Origin: Verticillium longisporum | Taxonomy: Eukaryota; Ascomycota; Sordariomycetes; Glomerellales; Plectosphaerellaceae | DNA: 64,000 nucleotides | Assembly: GCA_019188255.1 (NCBI GenBank) | Contig: JAETXT010000002.1 | Coordinates: 6,441,011-6,505,010, forward strand | Reading direction: 5' to 3' | Part shown: positions 1-10,743 of the stretch, piece after piece | Layout of the letters: the number at the start of each line of letters is the position of its first letter | Numbering within the stretch: the stretch's first letter is position 1 | The notes under the pieces: generated by a model | Told to the model about the DNA's origin: nothing | What the model saw: only the letters and a program-made list of their open reading frames with translations | The model's database searches: none | Made by a program: the position numbers and the translations under genes

Positions 1-140
1 ATCAGGAACGAAAGTTAGGGGATCGAAGACGATCAGATACCGTCGTAGTCTTAACCATAAACTATGCCGACTAGGGATCGGACGGTGTTATTTCTTGACC
101 CGTTCGGCACCTTACGAGAAATCAAAGTGCTTGGGCTCCA

Positions 141-173
<33 letters not shown>

Positions 174-644
174 AAATTGACGGAAGGGCACCACCAGGGG
201 TGGAGCCTGCGGCTTAATTTGACTCAACACGGGGAAACTCACCAGGTCCAGACACAACGAGGATTGACAGATTGAGAGCTCTTTCTTGATTTTGTGGGTG
301 GTGGTGCATGGCCGTTCTTAGTTGGTGGAGTGATTTGTCTGCTTAATTGCGATAACGAACGAGACCTTAACCTGCTAAATAGTCCGTATTACCCCGGTAG
401 TACGCCGACTTCTTAGAGGGACTATCGGCTCAAGCCGATGGAAGTTTGAGGCAATAACAGGTCTGTGATGCCCTTAGATGTTCTGGGCCGCACGCGCGTT
501 ACACTGACGGGGCCAGCGAGTACTGCCTTGGCCGAAAGGTCCGGGTAATCTTGTGAAACCCCGTCGTGCTGGGGATAGAGCATTGCAATTATTGCTCTTC
601 AACGAGGAATCCCTAGTAAGCGCAAGTCATCAGCTTGCGTTGAT

Positions 645-690
<46 letters not shown>

Positions 691-830
691 AATGGCTCAG
701 TGAGGCTTTCGGACTGGTCCGGAGTGGGGGCGACCCCGTTCTGGACCGGAAAGTTATCCGAACTCGGTCATTTAGAGGAAGTAAAAGTCGTAACAAGGTC
801 TCCGTTGGTGAACCAGCGGAGGGATCATTA
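1..830 (+). rRNA. 18S rRNA, 3' portion (5' end outside window)
   Basis: Small-subunit rRNA, the structural core of the 40S ribosome. The stretch holds universally conserved landmarks: the aaagaaattgacggaagggc helix near 171-190, ttgtacacaccgcccgtcgc near 659-678, and the 3' terminal tract gtcgtaacaaggtctccgtt followed by ggatcatta, which ends the gene at about 830. The sequence is well conserved across its length and shows no large gap, so by itself it looks functional. The gene is cut by the left window edge. It is followed directly by ITS1. Any protein reading frame through this segment is a shadow of the rRNA. Confidence 0.97.
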
Positions 831-959
831 CCGAGTATCTACTCATAACCCTTTGTGAACCATATTGTTGCTTCGGCGGCTCGTTCTGCGAGCCCGCCGG
901 TCCATCAGTCTCTCTGTTTATACCAACGATACTTCTGAGTGTTCTTAGCGAACTATTAA
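831..959 (+). other. ITS1
   Basis: Internal transcribed spacer 1, removed during pre-rRNA processing. It lies between the 18S end (ggatcatta) and the 5.8S start (aacttttaacaacgg). Its text, including ttcggcggctcgttctgcga, agrees with the Verticillium ITS1 as I remember it. This is the main basis for the taxonomic call. Confidence 0.9.
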
Positions 960-1113
960 AACTTTTAACAACGGATCTCTTGGCTCTAGCATCGATGAAG
1001 AACGCAGCGAAACGCGATATGTAGTGTGAATTGCAGAATTCAGTGAATCATCGAATCTTTGAACGCACAGGCGCCTTCCAGTATCCTAAAGTAATGCCTG
1101 TAAGAGCGTCGTT
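960..1113 (+). rRNA. 5.8S rRNA, with an altered 3' end
   Basis: 5.8S rRNA, which pairs with 28S in the large subunit. The conserved core is present (gcatcgatgaagaacgcagc near 989-1008, and gaattcagtgaatcatcgaa near 1036-1055). The 3' third departs from what I remember for fungi. Between the tttgaacgcaca motif and the gagcgtc end I read cagtatcctaaagtaatgcc where a G-rich tgggaggcatgcc type stretch is expected, and taagagcgtc where tccgagcgtc is expected. This suggests a degenerate repeat unit rather than the main functional copy. The comparison is from memory, so the exact substitutions need an alignment. Confidence 0.85.
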
Positions 1114-1280
1114 TAAATATTCGAGCCCCAGTGGCCCGGTGTTGGGGATCTACGTCTGTAGGCCCTTAAAAGCAGTGGCGGACCCGCGTGGCCCTTCCTT
1201 GCGTAGTAGTTACAGCTCGCATCGGAGTCCCGCAGGCGCTTGCCTCTAAACCCCTACAAGCCCGCCTCGTGCGGCAACGG
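1114..1280 (+). other. ITS2
   Basis: Internal transcribed spacer 2 between 5.8S and 28S. The stretch cagtggcccggtgttgggga (near 1128-1147) and the later ccttgcgtagtagttacagc look like an ordinary Glomerellales ITS2. The run before ctacaagcccgcc reads aaacccc, one C shorter than I recall for Verticillium. That difference is either a real deletion or a homopolymer error. Confidence 0.85.
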
Positions 1281-1314
1281 TTGACCTCGGATCAGGTAGG
1301 AATACCCGCTGAAC

Positions 1315-1346
<32 letters not shown>

Positions 1347-1905
1347 CAACAGGGATTGCCTTAGTAACGGCGAGTGAAGCGGCAACAGCTCAAATTTGAA
1401 ATCTGGCTCCTTCGGGGTCCGAGTTGTAATTTGCAGAGGATGCTTCGAGTTATGGTTCCTTCCGAGTTCCCTGGAACGGGACGCCATAGAGGGTGAGAGC
1501 CCCGTCTGGTAGGAAACCATGCTCATGTGAAGCTCCCTCGACGAGTCGAGTAGTTTGGGAATGCTGCTCTAAGGGGAGGTATACTCCTTCCAAGGCTAAA
1601 TACCGGCTAGAGACCGATAGCGCACAAGTAGAGTGATCGAAAGATGAAAAGTACTTTGAAAAGAGAGTCAAACAGCACGTGAAATTGTTAAAAGGGAAGC
1701 GCTCGCTATTATACGTGGGTTCTATGGTTTAACCAGGTCCATCCTAAATAACTAAGCCGGCCCAGGCCATTAATCAGCTTTATCTATAATAGGAAAAGGC
1801 GTCGGGAATGTGGCTCTCTAAGGGGAGTATTATAGCCCGTCGCGTATACCCTTCGGGAGCTTAGATAATTACCTTAAGCCTGCTGGGTATATATAGATAG
1901 TAGCT
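1281..1905 (+). pseudogene. 28S rRNA 5' part, degenerate and truncated in D2
   Basis: Large-subunit rRNA start: ttgacctcggatcaggtagg followed by the conserved taagcatatcaataagcgga tract at about 1317-1336, then the D1 region and aagatgaaaagtactttgaa near 1641. From about 1440 onward the variable D1/D2 stretches drift from the expected fungal text and become A/T richer. After about 1905 no 28S sequence can be recognised, although a full 28S gene would run for roughly another 2.7 kb. The unit is therefore broken, and it merges into the RIP-like block. It cannot make a complete 28S rRNA. Confidence 0.85.
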
Positions 1906-4635
1906 CCGACTTTAATAATATCGTTATTAAAGATATTATTAGATCCTATATTAAGGATAGAGTAGCTTTACCTAGAAGCTAAAATTATTAAGCTCTATTT
2001 ATTCTAATATAAATATAGGCTCTCTAGGTTAAGGGCATTATTAATCTATCCTAATTAGTCTTAAGCTCTCTCTAGATCTAGTTAGAAGTAAATAGGGATT
2101 ATAGCCTATTAGAATAGTATTAAGGCGCTCTCTATAATAGTATTAAGAGGATAAACTAATAGAGACCTAAGCTCTTCTACTATAAATAGCTTTATAATAT
2201 AGAAGACGATTCTATTAGGGTATCTAATTATAGCTCCTTAGGAATATTCTAGGAGAACGTTATATAATAGATCTAAATATTCTAAGTAAAGGCTAATTAA
2301 TATTATAGAGTATTAATTAATAGCTATATTATTATAGATTAGGGTAATCGCTATTTAGCCGTTAACTATAGCTATAATCGTAGATAATTATATAAGAGGG
2401 TCTTCTCCTATTACTATATTTAAACTATTAATCTTAATTATTATAAGGGCTTAAGGGAGGCCTTTTTCTCTTAAGCTAGTATTTAAAGATCTTAGATAGG
2501 AACCGGATCTCCTAGTTAATATAAATACTCTAGCTACTAGGAGTAAGACCCTCTTATTAGACTATTTAAAAAGGGGTCGTTATTACTTTTATTATATAGT
2601 TTAATAGCTAGGAAACCTTATTATCCTTTAATAATATATAATATTCGATCTATAAAGTCCTAATTATATTACTCTTATAATCTATAAAAGCTATCTAAAT
2701 AGTTTATAGTATTTATTAACTTCCTAGGTCTCGGGCGTCGAGGTAGTAGAATTACTAAGGTCTTAAATAGCTCTAGGGTCTCTAGAGTTTATATTACTAT
2801 TATCTCTAGTCTCTTAATCTAGCGATCTATTATATACTTAATATATATTCTTCTAAACCTATTAAGGATTAACTATTCGATATAACTATTATATTAGAAA
2901 CCGATATAATTTATAAGGACTATATCTATTTCTCCTATTTCGGAGTATAAGAATTTACTTCCTATAGCTAATAATATTAATAATATTATTTAGTATCTAG
3001 TCTATTATAGGTATTAAGAGCATTATTAACCTTCCGCTTAGCGATTATTCCCCCCGAGCTCCGCTATCGCTTTATTAACTACTTTAATATACTATACTTA
3101 GGTTATAATAAATATTAAATTAATAGTAATCCTAGGTATTACTCTAAATACGAATAATATAAGTATTAATCTATTAAGCCTAGTAATATCGTTTATTACC
3201 TTTATTATTCCTTAAAGTAATAATTCTAGGCTTATATTACGAGACTCTACCTTTAAGATTTTATATCCTCTATAAATCGGCTTATAATAGCTCTTAACTT
3301 TATTAATTAATTAATAGGCCTCTATAGGGATCTAATAGTAGATTATACCTAGGAGGTATACTTCTACTTTAAATTCTATAGGGGTAAAGTTCGTTCTAAT
3401 ATTAATAATTACGATATTTAGAGGCCTAAGATATATATCTAATTAATACCTTTTAAGGGCTTCCTATATTATATAAGCTATAAAGTTAGGAATAAAAGTT
3501 ATAGATTAGAACCCTATACTCGTATCGATTATACTTAAGAATAGGCTTTCTATTTAAATATATAATATCTAATTAAAATCTTATAATTAAAGTTATATTT
3601 AATTTTAAAGTAAATTTAAAGCATTATAGAGATTTCCCTTTAATCTAATAATAATAATAGAAGTAGTTTATTAGCTCTAGAATACCCGATTAATTATAGT
3701 CTACTCTTAAGAATAGGTTCTATAGCTTCTCTATAAATAAGTAATTAAACTATTTATAAATATATTAAAGCTCTATTTCTATTAGAAATACTATTCTATT
3801 ACTCTCTATCCCTATTATATATATAATCCCGGAACTAATATATATCTTTATATCTAGGAAGAACTATAAATAGCCCTATTTACGAAAAATAGGTATATAT
3901 TCTTAGAGCTCCCTAATATACTTTATTAGCTTATTATAAATATTATCTAAATAGATTCTAAGATTATCTATATCCTTAATATAAAATAAGAATAGAGTAT
4001 CTATTAGAATAATATAGAATATAATCCTCTTAATTTATAGAATAGTTAATCTCCTTCTATTATAGAAATAGGATTTCCTATTCTAAATCTTATTCTAGCC
4101 CCTTTCCCTATTTATTAATTATTAAGCTTAATATTAAAGCTATAAGGCCCTTATTTATAAGGCTCCTATTATAAAAACTAATAAATCTATATTAAAATAA
4201 TAATATTAAAGAAGTACTATTAATTTAATATTAAATAAAGAATTACTCTATTAAAGTATTATTTTAGATTTTAGTCCCTCTAATTCTATATTAAAATAAC
4301 TTATTTACTAGGAAATATATAATATAAGTATAAATTCGCTTTAGGATTAGATTTATAGGGATCGTTTATTCTTAGCTTATTAGAAGTAGGATTATCTAGT
4401 TCTATCTTAGCGGGTTCTATTACTATTAGAAATAATAATATCCCTTCTATTAATCTCTATATACTTTTTATATAATTTCTATTATTCTTTTAGACGTTAT
4501 TATTCTTTAGGAGAATTTTATCGATCTATAATCTAGTTTAGAATATAATTAGTATTTATAGATCTAAGAGAATAATTATTAATTCTATATATTAATTATT
4601 CCTATCTCTCCTTTTCTATTAATCTAATAATCTCC

Positions 4636-4843
4636 TGTCAGAAGTCTTGTGCAACGAAAGGGTTCAACTGTTGGTCCCTTGGGGGTCTCTAGGAAGATAG
4701 AATAATCGATACCCCTCTAAATCTTAGTCCGTTGACCTTTCTTATAACTATTCCCTCACTGCGCTCGGTCCTCTCTTCTTGATTCCTACGATCAAACAAC
4801 AGGCGATCCCCTGTTGGTCTCATACCTCCCTCAGGTCCTGACA
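4636..4843. mobile_element. Probable solo LTR (208 bp) not affected by RIP
   Basis: An island of ordinary base composition, with normal CpA and TpG, in the middle of the RIP block. It starts TGTCAG and ends CTGACA, so the two ends are a 6-bp inverted repeat with the TG...CA termini typical of LTRs. The flanking pentamers are tctcc (4631-4635) and tatcc (4844-4848), a possible 5-bp target-site duplication with one mismatch. It contains no coding sequence. Two copies of ctgttggtc occur within it. It is shorter than the ~400 bp usually needed for RIP, which could explain why it escaped. It may also have inserted after the surrounding DNA was mutated. Confidence 0.65.
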
Positions 4844-5509
4844 TATCCGCTCCTATAATATCTATTAATATAGAAGTACTTAAGTATTTTAATATTCTCT
4901 TCTTCCTTTAATATACTCTTAAGCTATATATATAATATATTAAAAGATCGCTCTAGCCTTATAATATATTCTTTAGCTCTAGGATACTTTAAATTGCTTT
5001 TAGAGTATTTATATAGAGATAAGTCTCCTCCTTAAATATAAAGCTAAATATTCTTTAATATTATTAAAGTCTATCTAGAAGGATCTATAGAACTTCTATT
5101 TATAGTTTTCCTATATTATTAGCTTCCTATTATTATAGAATGAATATTATTAAGCTCTGTCTATATAATATTTCTATTAATCTCTAAATCGAACCTAAAG
5201 TATTTATTAGAATTCTTAATTTCGGTTTATATATTCTAGGAGAAAGCTTAGATATACCCCGAAGTATATAATAAGAGTATATAGAGGTATATATACTAGA
5301 TTTATTAGTTTATAAGGTCTATAAATATCCTTAATTTATTATTAAGGATTTATAGGTCTCCTTAGAATACTCTCCTTATTTATAATAAAAAATTATTTAA
5401 TTAAAGATCTATTAATTAGAAATAATCGAATTATATAGTAATAGAGTAATTTAAGATAATTTTTAGAATAATTTTAAGGGTAAAGTTTTATTTCTTTAAA
5501 TTAAAGTAT

Positions 5510-6690
5510 AATCTCTTATTAATTAGATTATCTATCTATTAATTAGATAACCTTAGAATTAGGGGCTATTAGGGATCTATTTCTTTAGCTATAGTTTTCG
5601 GATTTAGGATAGCTAATTTCCCTATAAATTACTATTTATCGTCCTATTAGTCTCCCTATTCTCTACTCTTTAGGGTACTAAATCCTAATTAATAATATCG
5701 ATTCTTATTATATTTCTCTTCCTATAAAAGTATTATATATACTTTAATATCTATTGTTTATTATTCTAGAGGAGGGATCCCGTAATCTATTAGATATACC
5801 TTTATTAAGTTTTATAGGAATCGAAATCCTCTTTAATCTAGCCCTAAAGTCTTCGAGAAACGCTTCTAGGAGAAATCCTTTTATATCTAATAGGCTTATT
5901 ACTTTAAGATTAAGCGCTCTAAGATCTATAGATATTAAATCTAATAATCTAAGGAACTTAATTCTACTTTATTAATAATCTAGTTAATATTAAAACTCTT
6001 CTTAATTCTACGCTAAATATAATATACTAATCTTTAAAATACTACGAACCCTATAATATCTTTTAATATTCTTTAGCTCTACTATAGAGCTATCTTGTAA
6101 TCTAAGGCCTATTTAATATTAATTGATTCTATCTATTATACTAATTAATTATTCTAAAAGCTTCTTTATTAATTTTAGCTATAATATAGCTTAAGTAGTA
6201 ACCTAAATATAGATCCTAAAGTACTTAAAGTATAGTATTCTTTATTATATAATAGGATTCTACTATTAAGCTCTTATAAAGTCCTAAAGTACTTAAAGTA
6301 AATAGTAACCTTATAATTATTTAGTAAAGATAATCGATAAGCTTATATATAATCGAATTTACTACTTAGCGATCTTATTACTAGCCTAAAGTTCTAAGTA
6401 TAAATATAATACTAATTAGTATTAAGAGGGCTTTACTATTTATATAAACCCCGATTTATTATTTTAGTTATACTTAAGAGCTCTAAATAGGTAGAGTAGA
6501 TAATATAAGATTTATAATAATTAATAATACTATCTCTTTAAATTACTATTATCTATATAAATTAGATATATCTATCTAATTTACTAATTACGTAAGCTAT
6601 AAATTATATACTCCTAAGAGCTATAAATCCTAGCCCTAGTAATTACTATATTAGTAAATCCTATATAGTAAGTACCCTTAGGTAATCCTT
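5510..6690 (+). repeat. RIP-mutated repeat, copy A
   Basis: First of two diverged tandem copies, each about 1.2 kb. Shared landmarks, in the same order as in copy B, are tcttattaatta near the start, tttaggata, cctattagtctccctattc, cctataaaag, agatatacctttatt, and at the end tagccctagtaattactata followed by ttagtaaatcctatatagta. The copies differ by many transitions and small indels. The family is not identifiable because coding content has been destroyed. The segment near 6421-6538 also resembles 13084-13197 in reverse orientation. Confidence 0.75.
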
Positions 6691-6704
6691 TATATTAGTA
6701 AGTA

Positions 6705-7857
6705 CTCTTATTAATTAGTTATCTATTCTATTAATTAGATATCCTTAGTTAAGTATTATTAGGGATCTTCCTCCTAGTTTATAGTCTTTAGATTTAGGAT
6801 AATTAAATATCTATTAGATTATTATTTATTGTCCTATTAATCTCCCTATTCCGATACTTACCTTAGTATTAAATCTTAATTAATAATAATTATTCTATTA
6901 TATTAAATATTTCCTCCTATAAAAGTCTAATATTAATCTATTTAATAAATATTTATATTCTTAGAATGGATCCTTCTATAAGATATACCTTTATTTAATA
7001 ATTATTATATTATAAAAGAAGTCCTCTTTAATAATTCTAGAGCTAATAAACGCTTTAATAAGGTAGACTCCTTTAAATTCTATATATTTTATTAATTAAG
7101 AAATTAATATTCTTAAGCTCTATAAATATTAATATTAATAATCTAATACTATAATTCTATTCTATTAATAATAATATTTAAATTCTTCCTTATCTTCTAT
7201 TTCTATTAATAATATATTATCCTAAAATTCTATTAAACTCCTATTATATCCTTAGAGCTCGAGCCTATTAATACTAATAAATAGCTTATTATATCTATTA
7301 AAGCGCTCTCCTCTAAATATTCTATCCTCTATCGATTATTATTATTTTAAATAGCTATTATAAACTCTTTAAGTCCTATATTTAAAATAGTATAATTCTA
7401 AATTATTAATAAGGAATTAATCCTATTCAATTCTTTAAGAATTATAAAGTATTTAAAGCTCTAATAGTATATATTAAATTATAAAGTAATTAATAAGCTT
7501 ATATATAGCGAATTACTATTTATAGGATCGCTTATAACTTCTCTATTTAGGCTATTAACTTATATTAAATATAATCTTATTAATATTATTATTTATTATT
7601 TAATATTAATAATTTTACTTTTATATAAATTAAATTACTTTAGCTATATTTAAGCTTAATAATATAATAATTTAATAATATAATTAATACTATCTCTTAA
7701 ATTTTATTATTTATATAAATTAAATATACTTATCTAATTTACCGATTATATAAGCTATAAATTATATATTCCTAAGCGCTATAAATCCTAGCCCTAGTAA
7801 TTACTATATTAGTAAATCCTATATAGTAATTACTAGCCTAAGTAATCCCTAATATTA
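6705..7857 (+). repeat. RIP-mutated repeat, copy B
   Basis: Second tandem copy, immediately after copy A and in the same orientation. It begins with tcttattaattagttatct and ends with tagccctagtaattactata, ttagtaaatcctatatagta and a few following bases. The repeated order of landmarks over more than 1.1 kb, with heavy divergence, fits an old duplication mutated by RIP. No terminal inverted repeats or target-site duplications are clear by eye. Confidence 0.75.
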
Positions 7858-8359
7858 GTTTAATATACATAGTATATTTATTTATTATATATATTATTTA
7901 TATATTATATCTATTTATTATATATATTAATTTCTTATATAAAAATATAAATTATTAATTATAGATATTAACTTTCTTATAGAAATTTATTATTTAAATA
8001 ATATAATTGAAAAATTAGAATATAGCTTAAATCTTTCCTTCTAATCGTAAACTCGACTTCGTATTAACTTGCGAGTTTATAACTTTTCTATAAATCATTA
8101 TTAGCTCTTATTAATAATTATTAATAGATATTTAACAAATATTACTCCGAGATATACTTATTATAGATAATAGGTATAGATATTATAGTTGATTTGGAAA
8201 AACCGAGGGGTCCCTCCGATTTCTAGTGCTCAACTTCAGTCTGCTGTACAGCGTCCACCTTTAGGGAAAGCGGTCTAGACTTACCCCTCATTCTGCCGAA
8301 TCCCCCCTCCGAAATTTAGTCAAAACCACTATAGTTGTGTTGACTGATCGCTATCAATC

Positions 8360-9128
8360 ATGTCGGAAAGCTTTCCAGTCGAAGACCGTCCTGTCGAACA
8401 GGAAGAATGGACGAGAGTGGAATCCAAGTCTAGATTCCGGCGCGCCCCACGAAACACTGTACCATCGGCACTCGCCAACAAAATCAAACCTGACGAACCC
8501 CACCATCACAAATCTGTGGCCGACATCAAGGCTGAATTCGAGACCTTCCGCACACGATGGCACGAATCGGATGCTCACCAACGACTCGCTGCACTGCTTG
8601 AAGAGAAGAACAATAATGTGCATGCGCCAGTGAACAAGGCGGTATGCTTGGGTGTCGGCACGTTTGACACGGAAGATGGCGGTTGGGACGCCCGGAGGAG
8701 GACATACATCCAGCTGATTGCTTTCCTGGACATGATTGAGCTGCTGTGTACGTGAATGACTCCACGTCCGAGGAGACTGATCTGACAGATTCATAGCCAA
8801 AGAATCAAGCGAGCCCATTCGCTGTATCTTTCAGGAGCCGCTTCACACCAACGACAAGGCATTTCTCGAAAGCCTTGTGCCATGAAGTTGTCGAGTCTCC
8901 TGGCGCCTTCGAGGCTGCGACCGACACCCCTCCTCTTCGCCATTCACATGTATCGACCGATATACGAGGCCGCACGTCCACACTGCCCGCAGTGTTCGTC
9001 GGCACCGGTTGGGAGACGTGGGACGGCGGGGCAACTTGAAAGAAGGCGACTTCCAGTGCATGCAGGACATGCATGCATCGCACAAGTGCTGCCGTTTCCG
9101 CAAGATGACAGTACACGACATTCTCTAG
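8360..9128 (+). pseudogene. SRR1-like domain protein, pseudogene
   Basis: Exon 1 (8360-8747) encodes an intact start and the beginning of an SRR1-like domain, with the motif VCLGVGTFDTEDGGW followed by RRTYIQLIAFLDMIELL. A GT-AG intron (8748-8796) leads to exon 2, which continues with IRCIFQEPLHTNDKAFLESL. From there the homologous protein text survives only in changing frames: HEVVESPGAFEAATDT, then LLFAIHMYRPIYEAA, then LPAVFVGTGWETWDG, then NLKEGDFQCMQDMH up to a stop at 9126-9128. That needs at least four single-base indels, near 8880, 8930, 8975 and 9030. SRR1-like proteins are eukaryotic; the plant founder is linked to circadian and light signalling, and the fungal role is not well defined. 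The alternative explanation is an error-rich assembly stretch. Confidence 0.8.
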
Positions 9129-9342
9129 CACGCACACTGGCGCCTCTTGAGGATCAGACGGCCAATCCTCTGACCGGCTGACGTCGTGCCTCCAAACGGT
9201 GTCCCCATGTGTGCCAGAGGTGGCTAAACCTGAGGATGGCAAAGATCAGGCCCAAAACACTGACGTCTCTCGTGGCACAGAAGGCGTAAAGAAGCTACCA
9301 GGTGCGATCCAGAGTCCCGGACACGTTCTTTACTCACAACCA

Positions 9343-10446
9343 TTCACTCCGCCTCGTACGTGCAACGTGGAATGACCCTCCTCAGGCAGGAAGTACCATC
9401 CTGCCATCAACTACGCGACATCCACTGGGTTCTTCGTCACCAACACGCCATGGTCCGTCCTCATGGGATTGCCTCCATCAGCGGCTCCAACGTTTGGGCG
9501 TCGACGATTGCGACTCCGCCGACCTCCACCCCGTCTCCACCTTTGATGCCAGAGCAGGCATCACGGCGCGGTCTTCATACGCCTTGGCGTGCCCCAATTT
9601 GCAGTCCTGATGCTCGATCCAGTGTGACGGGTTCCTCTGCGCTCTGGCGATGCGAATTTTGACTGGTGCGGTTTGTCGCCCATATGGACCCCTGAGAGCC
9701 CCAATTGTCGTCAGGGTACGATTCGAGGGATCATGGACAATGCCCCCTTGGTGGTCGCCTACTCGAAAGAGGGTATCATGTTGGAGGGTAGCAGGACTCA
9801 GGCGTAGGACCGTGGCCGTGCTGTTCGGTCGATATTCACTGAGAGTAGCCCAGATGAACTCGCCATCGTAGTCAATGCCACCCAGGTGATACTAATTTGT
9901 TAGAGTCACATAAAATCCATCTCTCTTTTTAAGAACGGAAAAAGAAATCAGGGCTCAGATCATTTGCGACTGTCGACGTACCTCTGTTGAACCTTTTTCG
10001 CTCAGCGTTGCGTCGGCGATCCGCTGGCCCTGTCCGTCAAACACGACAATGTGCCCGAACCCAGCGCCGGCTGTCCGGTCCGTGCCATCCTCCCATTTAC
10101 CGTCAGGAAACTTCCGCGTCGGGACTGTGTACTCGCCAGCAGAGACGAAGTAGCGATCCGTCCCTACCTTGGCGATCCCTTCTGGTTCCCAGAGCTCGCC
10201 CTCGAAGGGGATCTTGGACACGAGTCGCCAGGACGTTGAGCGCGTGAGCTTCGAGAACTGGGCGAGTATCTCGTCGGCATGGGTGAGAGGATTTGGCGGC
10301 GGCAGAGGCGATGGGGCGAATGGAGTCGATGGGCGCGTGATAGTGATATTTGGGGATGCCAAGGAGGGTCGGGCCATTGTGGACAATGGTGATATCGTGG
10401 CGCTGCCGAACAAGAAGAAGAAGAGAGCACCCAGAATTGAAGTCAT
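9343..10446 (-). pseudogene. DUF6454-like secreted protein, pseudogene
   Basis: The start at 10446 is chosen because MTSILGALFFFLFGSA looks like a signal peptide; an in-frame upstream Met at 10611 gives a hydrophilic leader. Exon 1 (10446-9982) reads WEPEGIAKVGTDRYFVSAGE and later GHIVVFDGQGQRIADATL. A GT-AG intron (9981-9892) joins STE to YHLGGIDYDGEFIWATLSEY, followed by DHQGGIVHD. The family assignment to DUF6454 is from memory of this GGIDYDG / IWATL / DHxGG pattern. Downstream the frame breaks at least four times: near 9560 (before CSGIKGGDGVEVGG), near 9470 (before MRTDHGVLVTKNPVDVA), near 9420 (before VDGRMV) and near 9400 (before YFLPEEGHSTLHV). The 3' limit is approximate. Function unknown. 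Confidence 0.75.
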
Positions 10447-10743
10447 TGGACCCTGGCGACTCCTTCTTATTCGGCTGACTTTGGTGGAAGATGACAGCGA
10501 GTTGCCGGCTTTTGTTGCGGATGCGTTGTACCGTTTGGGTGATGCGGATGCGCCGGAATGTGGCCGCACGTGGAGGTCACTGGGGACGTGAGTCCCGTCA
10601 TTGGGGTGCACAGAGTGTCGTTTGACAGGGCTTCAATTCGGAGACAGCTACAATGAGGTTTTCAACGGATACTCTTGGTCGGATCGATCTAGTCCAGTTG
10701 ACTTCAACAATAGCCCCCCAATTCTTCCAAAGTCTGCCACTTC

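Larger units (their letters stand above)
1906..8190. repeat. AT-rich RIP-mutated repeat block 1
   Basis: About 6.3 kb of extreme A+T content in which CpA and TpG are nearly absent. Reading line by line I count only about a dozen of them outside the 4636-4843 island. Remaining C residues are mostly in CT, CC or CG contexts. This is the expected end state of repeat-induced point mutation, which in ascomycetes converts CpA to TpA on both strands of repeated DNA. No intact coding sequence survives. A 73-codon frame near 5754-5975 is not credible in this context. Two tandem copies of one repeat lie at 5510-7857. Inferred content is old transposon DNA. An 8-bp inverted repeat (taaactcg/cgagttta) lies at 8048-8079, near the right edge. 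Confidence 0.9.

Noticed and set aside
553..858. 101-codon frame near the rDNA start
   Set aside because: It lies within the 18S rRNA gene and its conserved 3' end; the frame is a shadow of rRNA.
5754..5975. 73-codon frame in the AT-rich block
   Set aside because: The region is saturated with RIP-like mutation and the Ile/Leu/Arg/Ser-rich text only reflects base composition.
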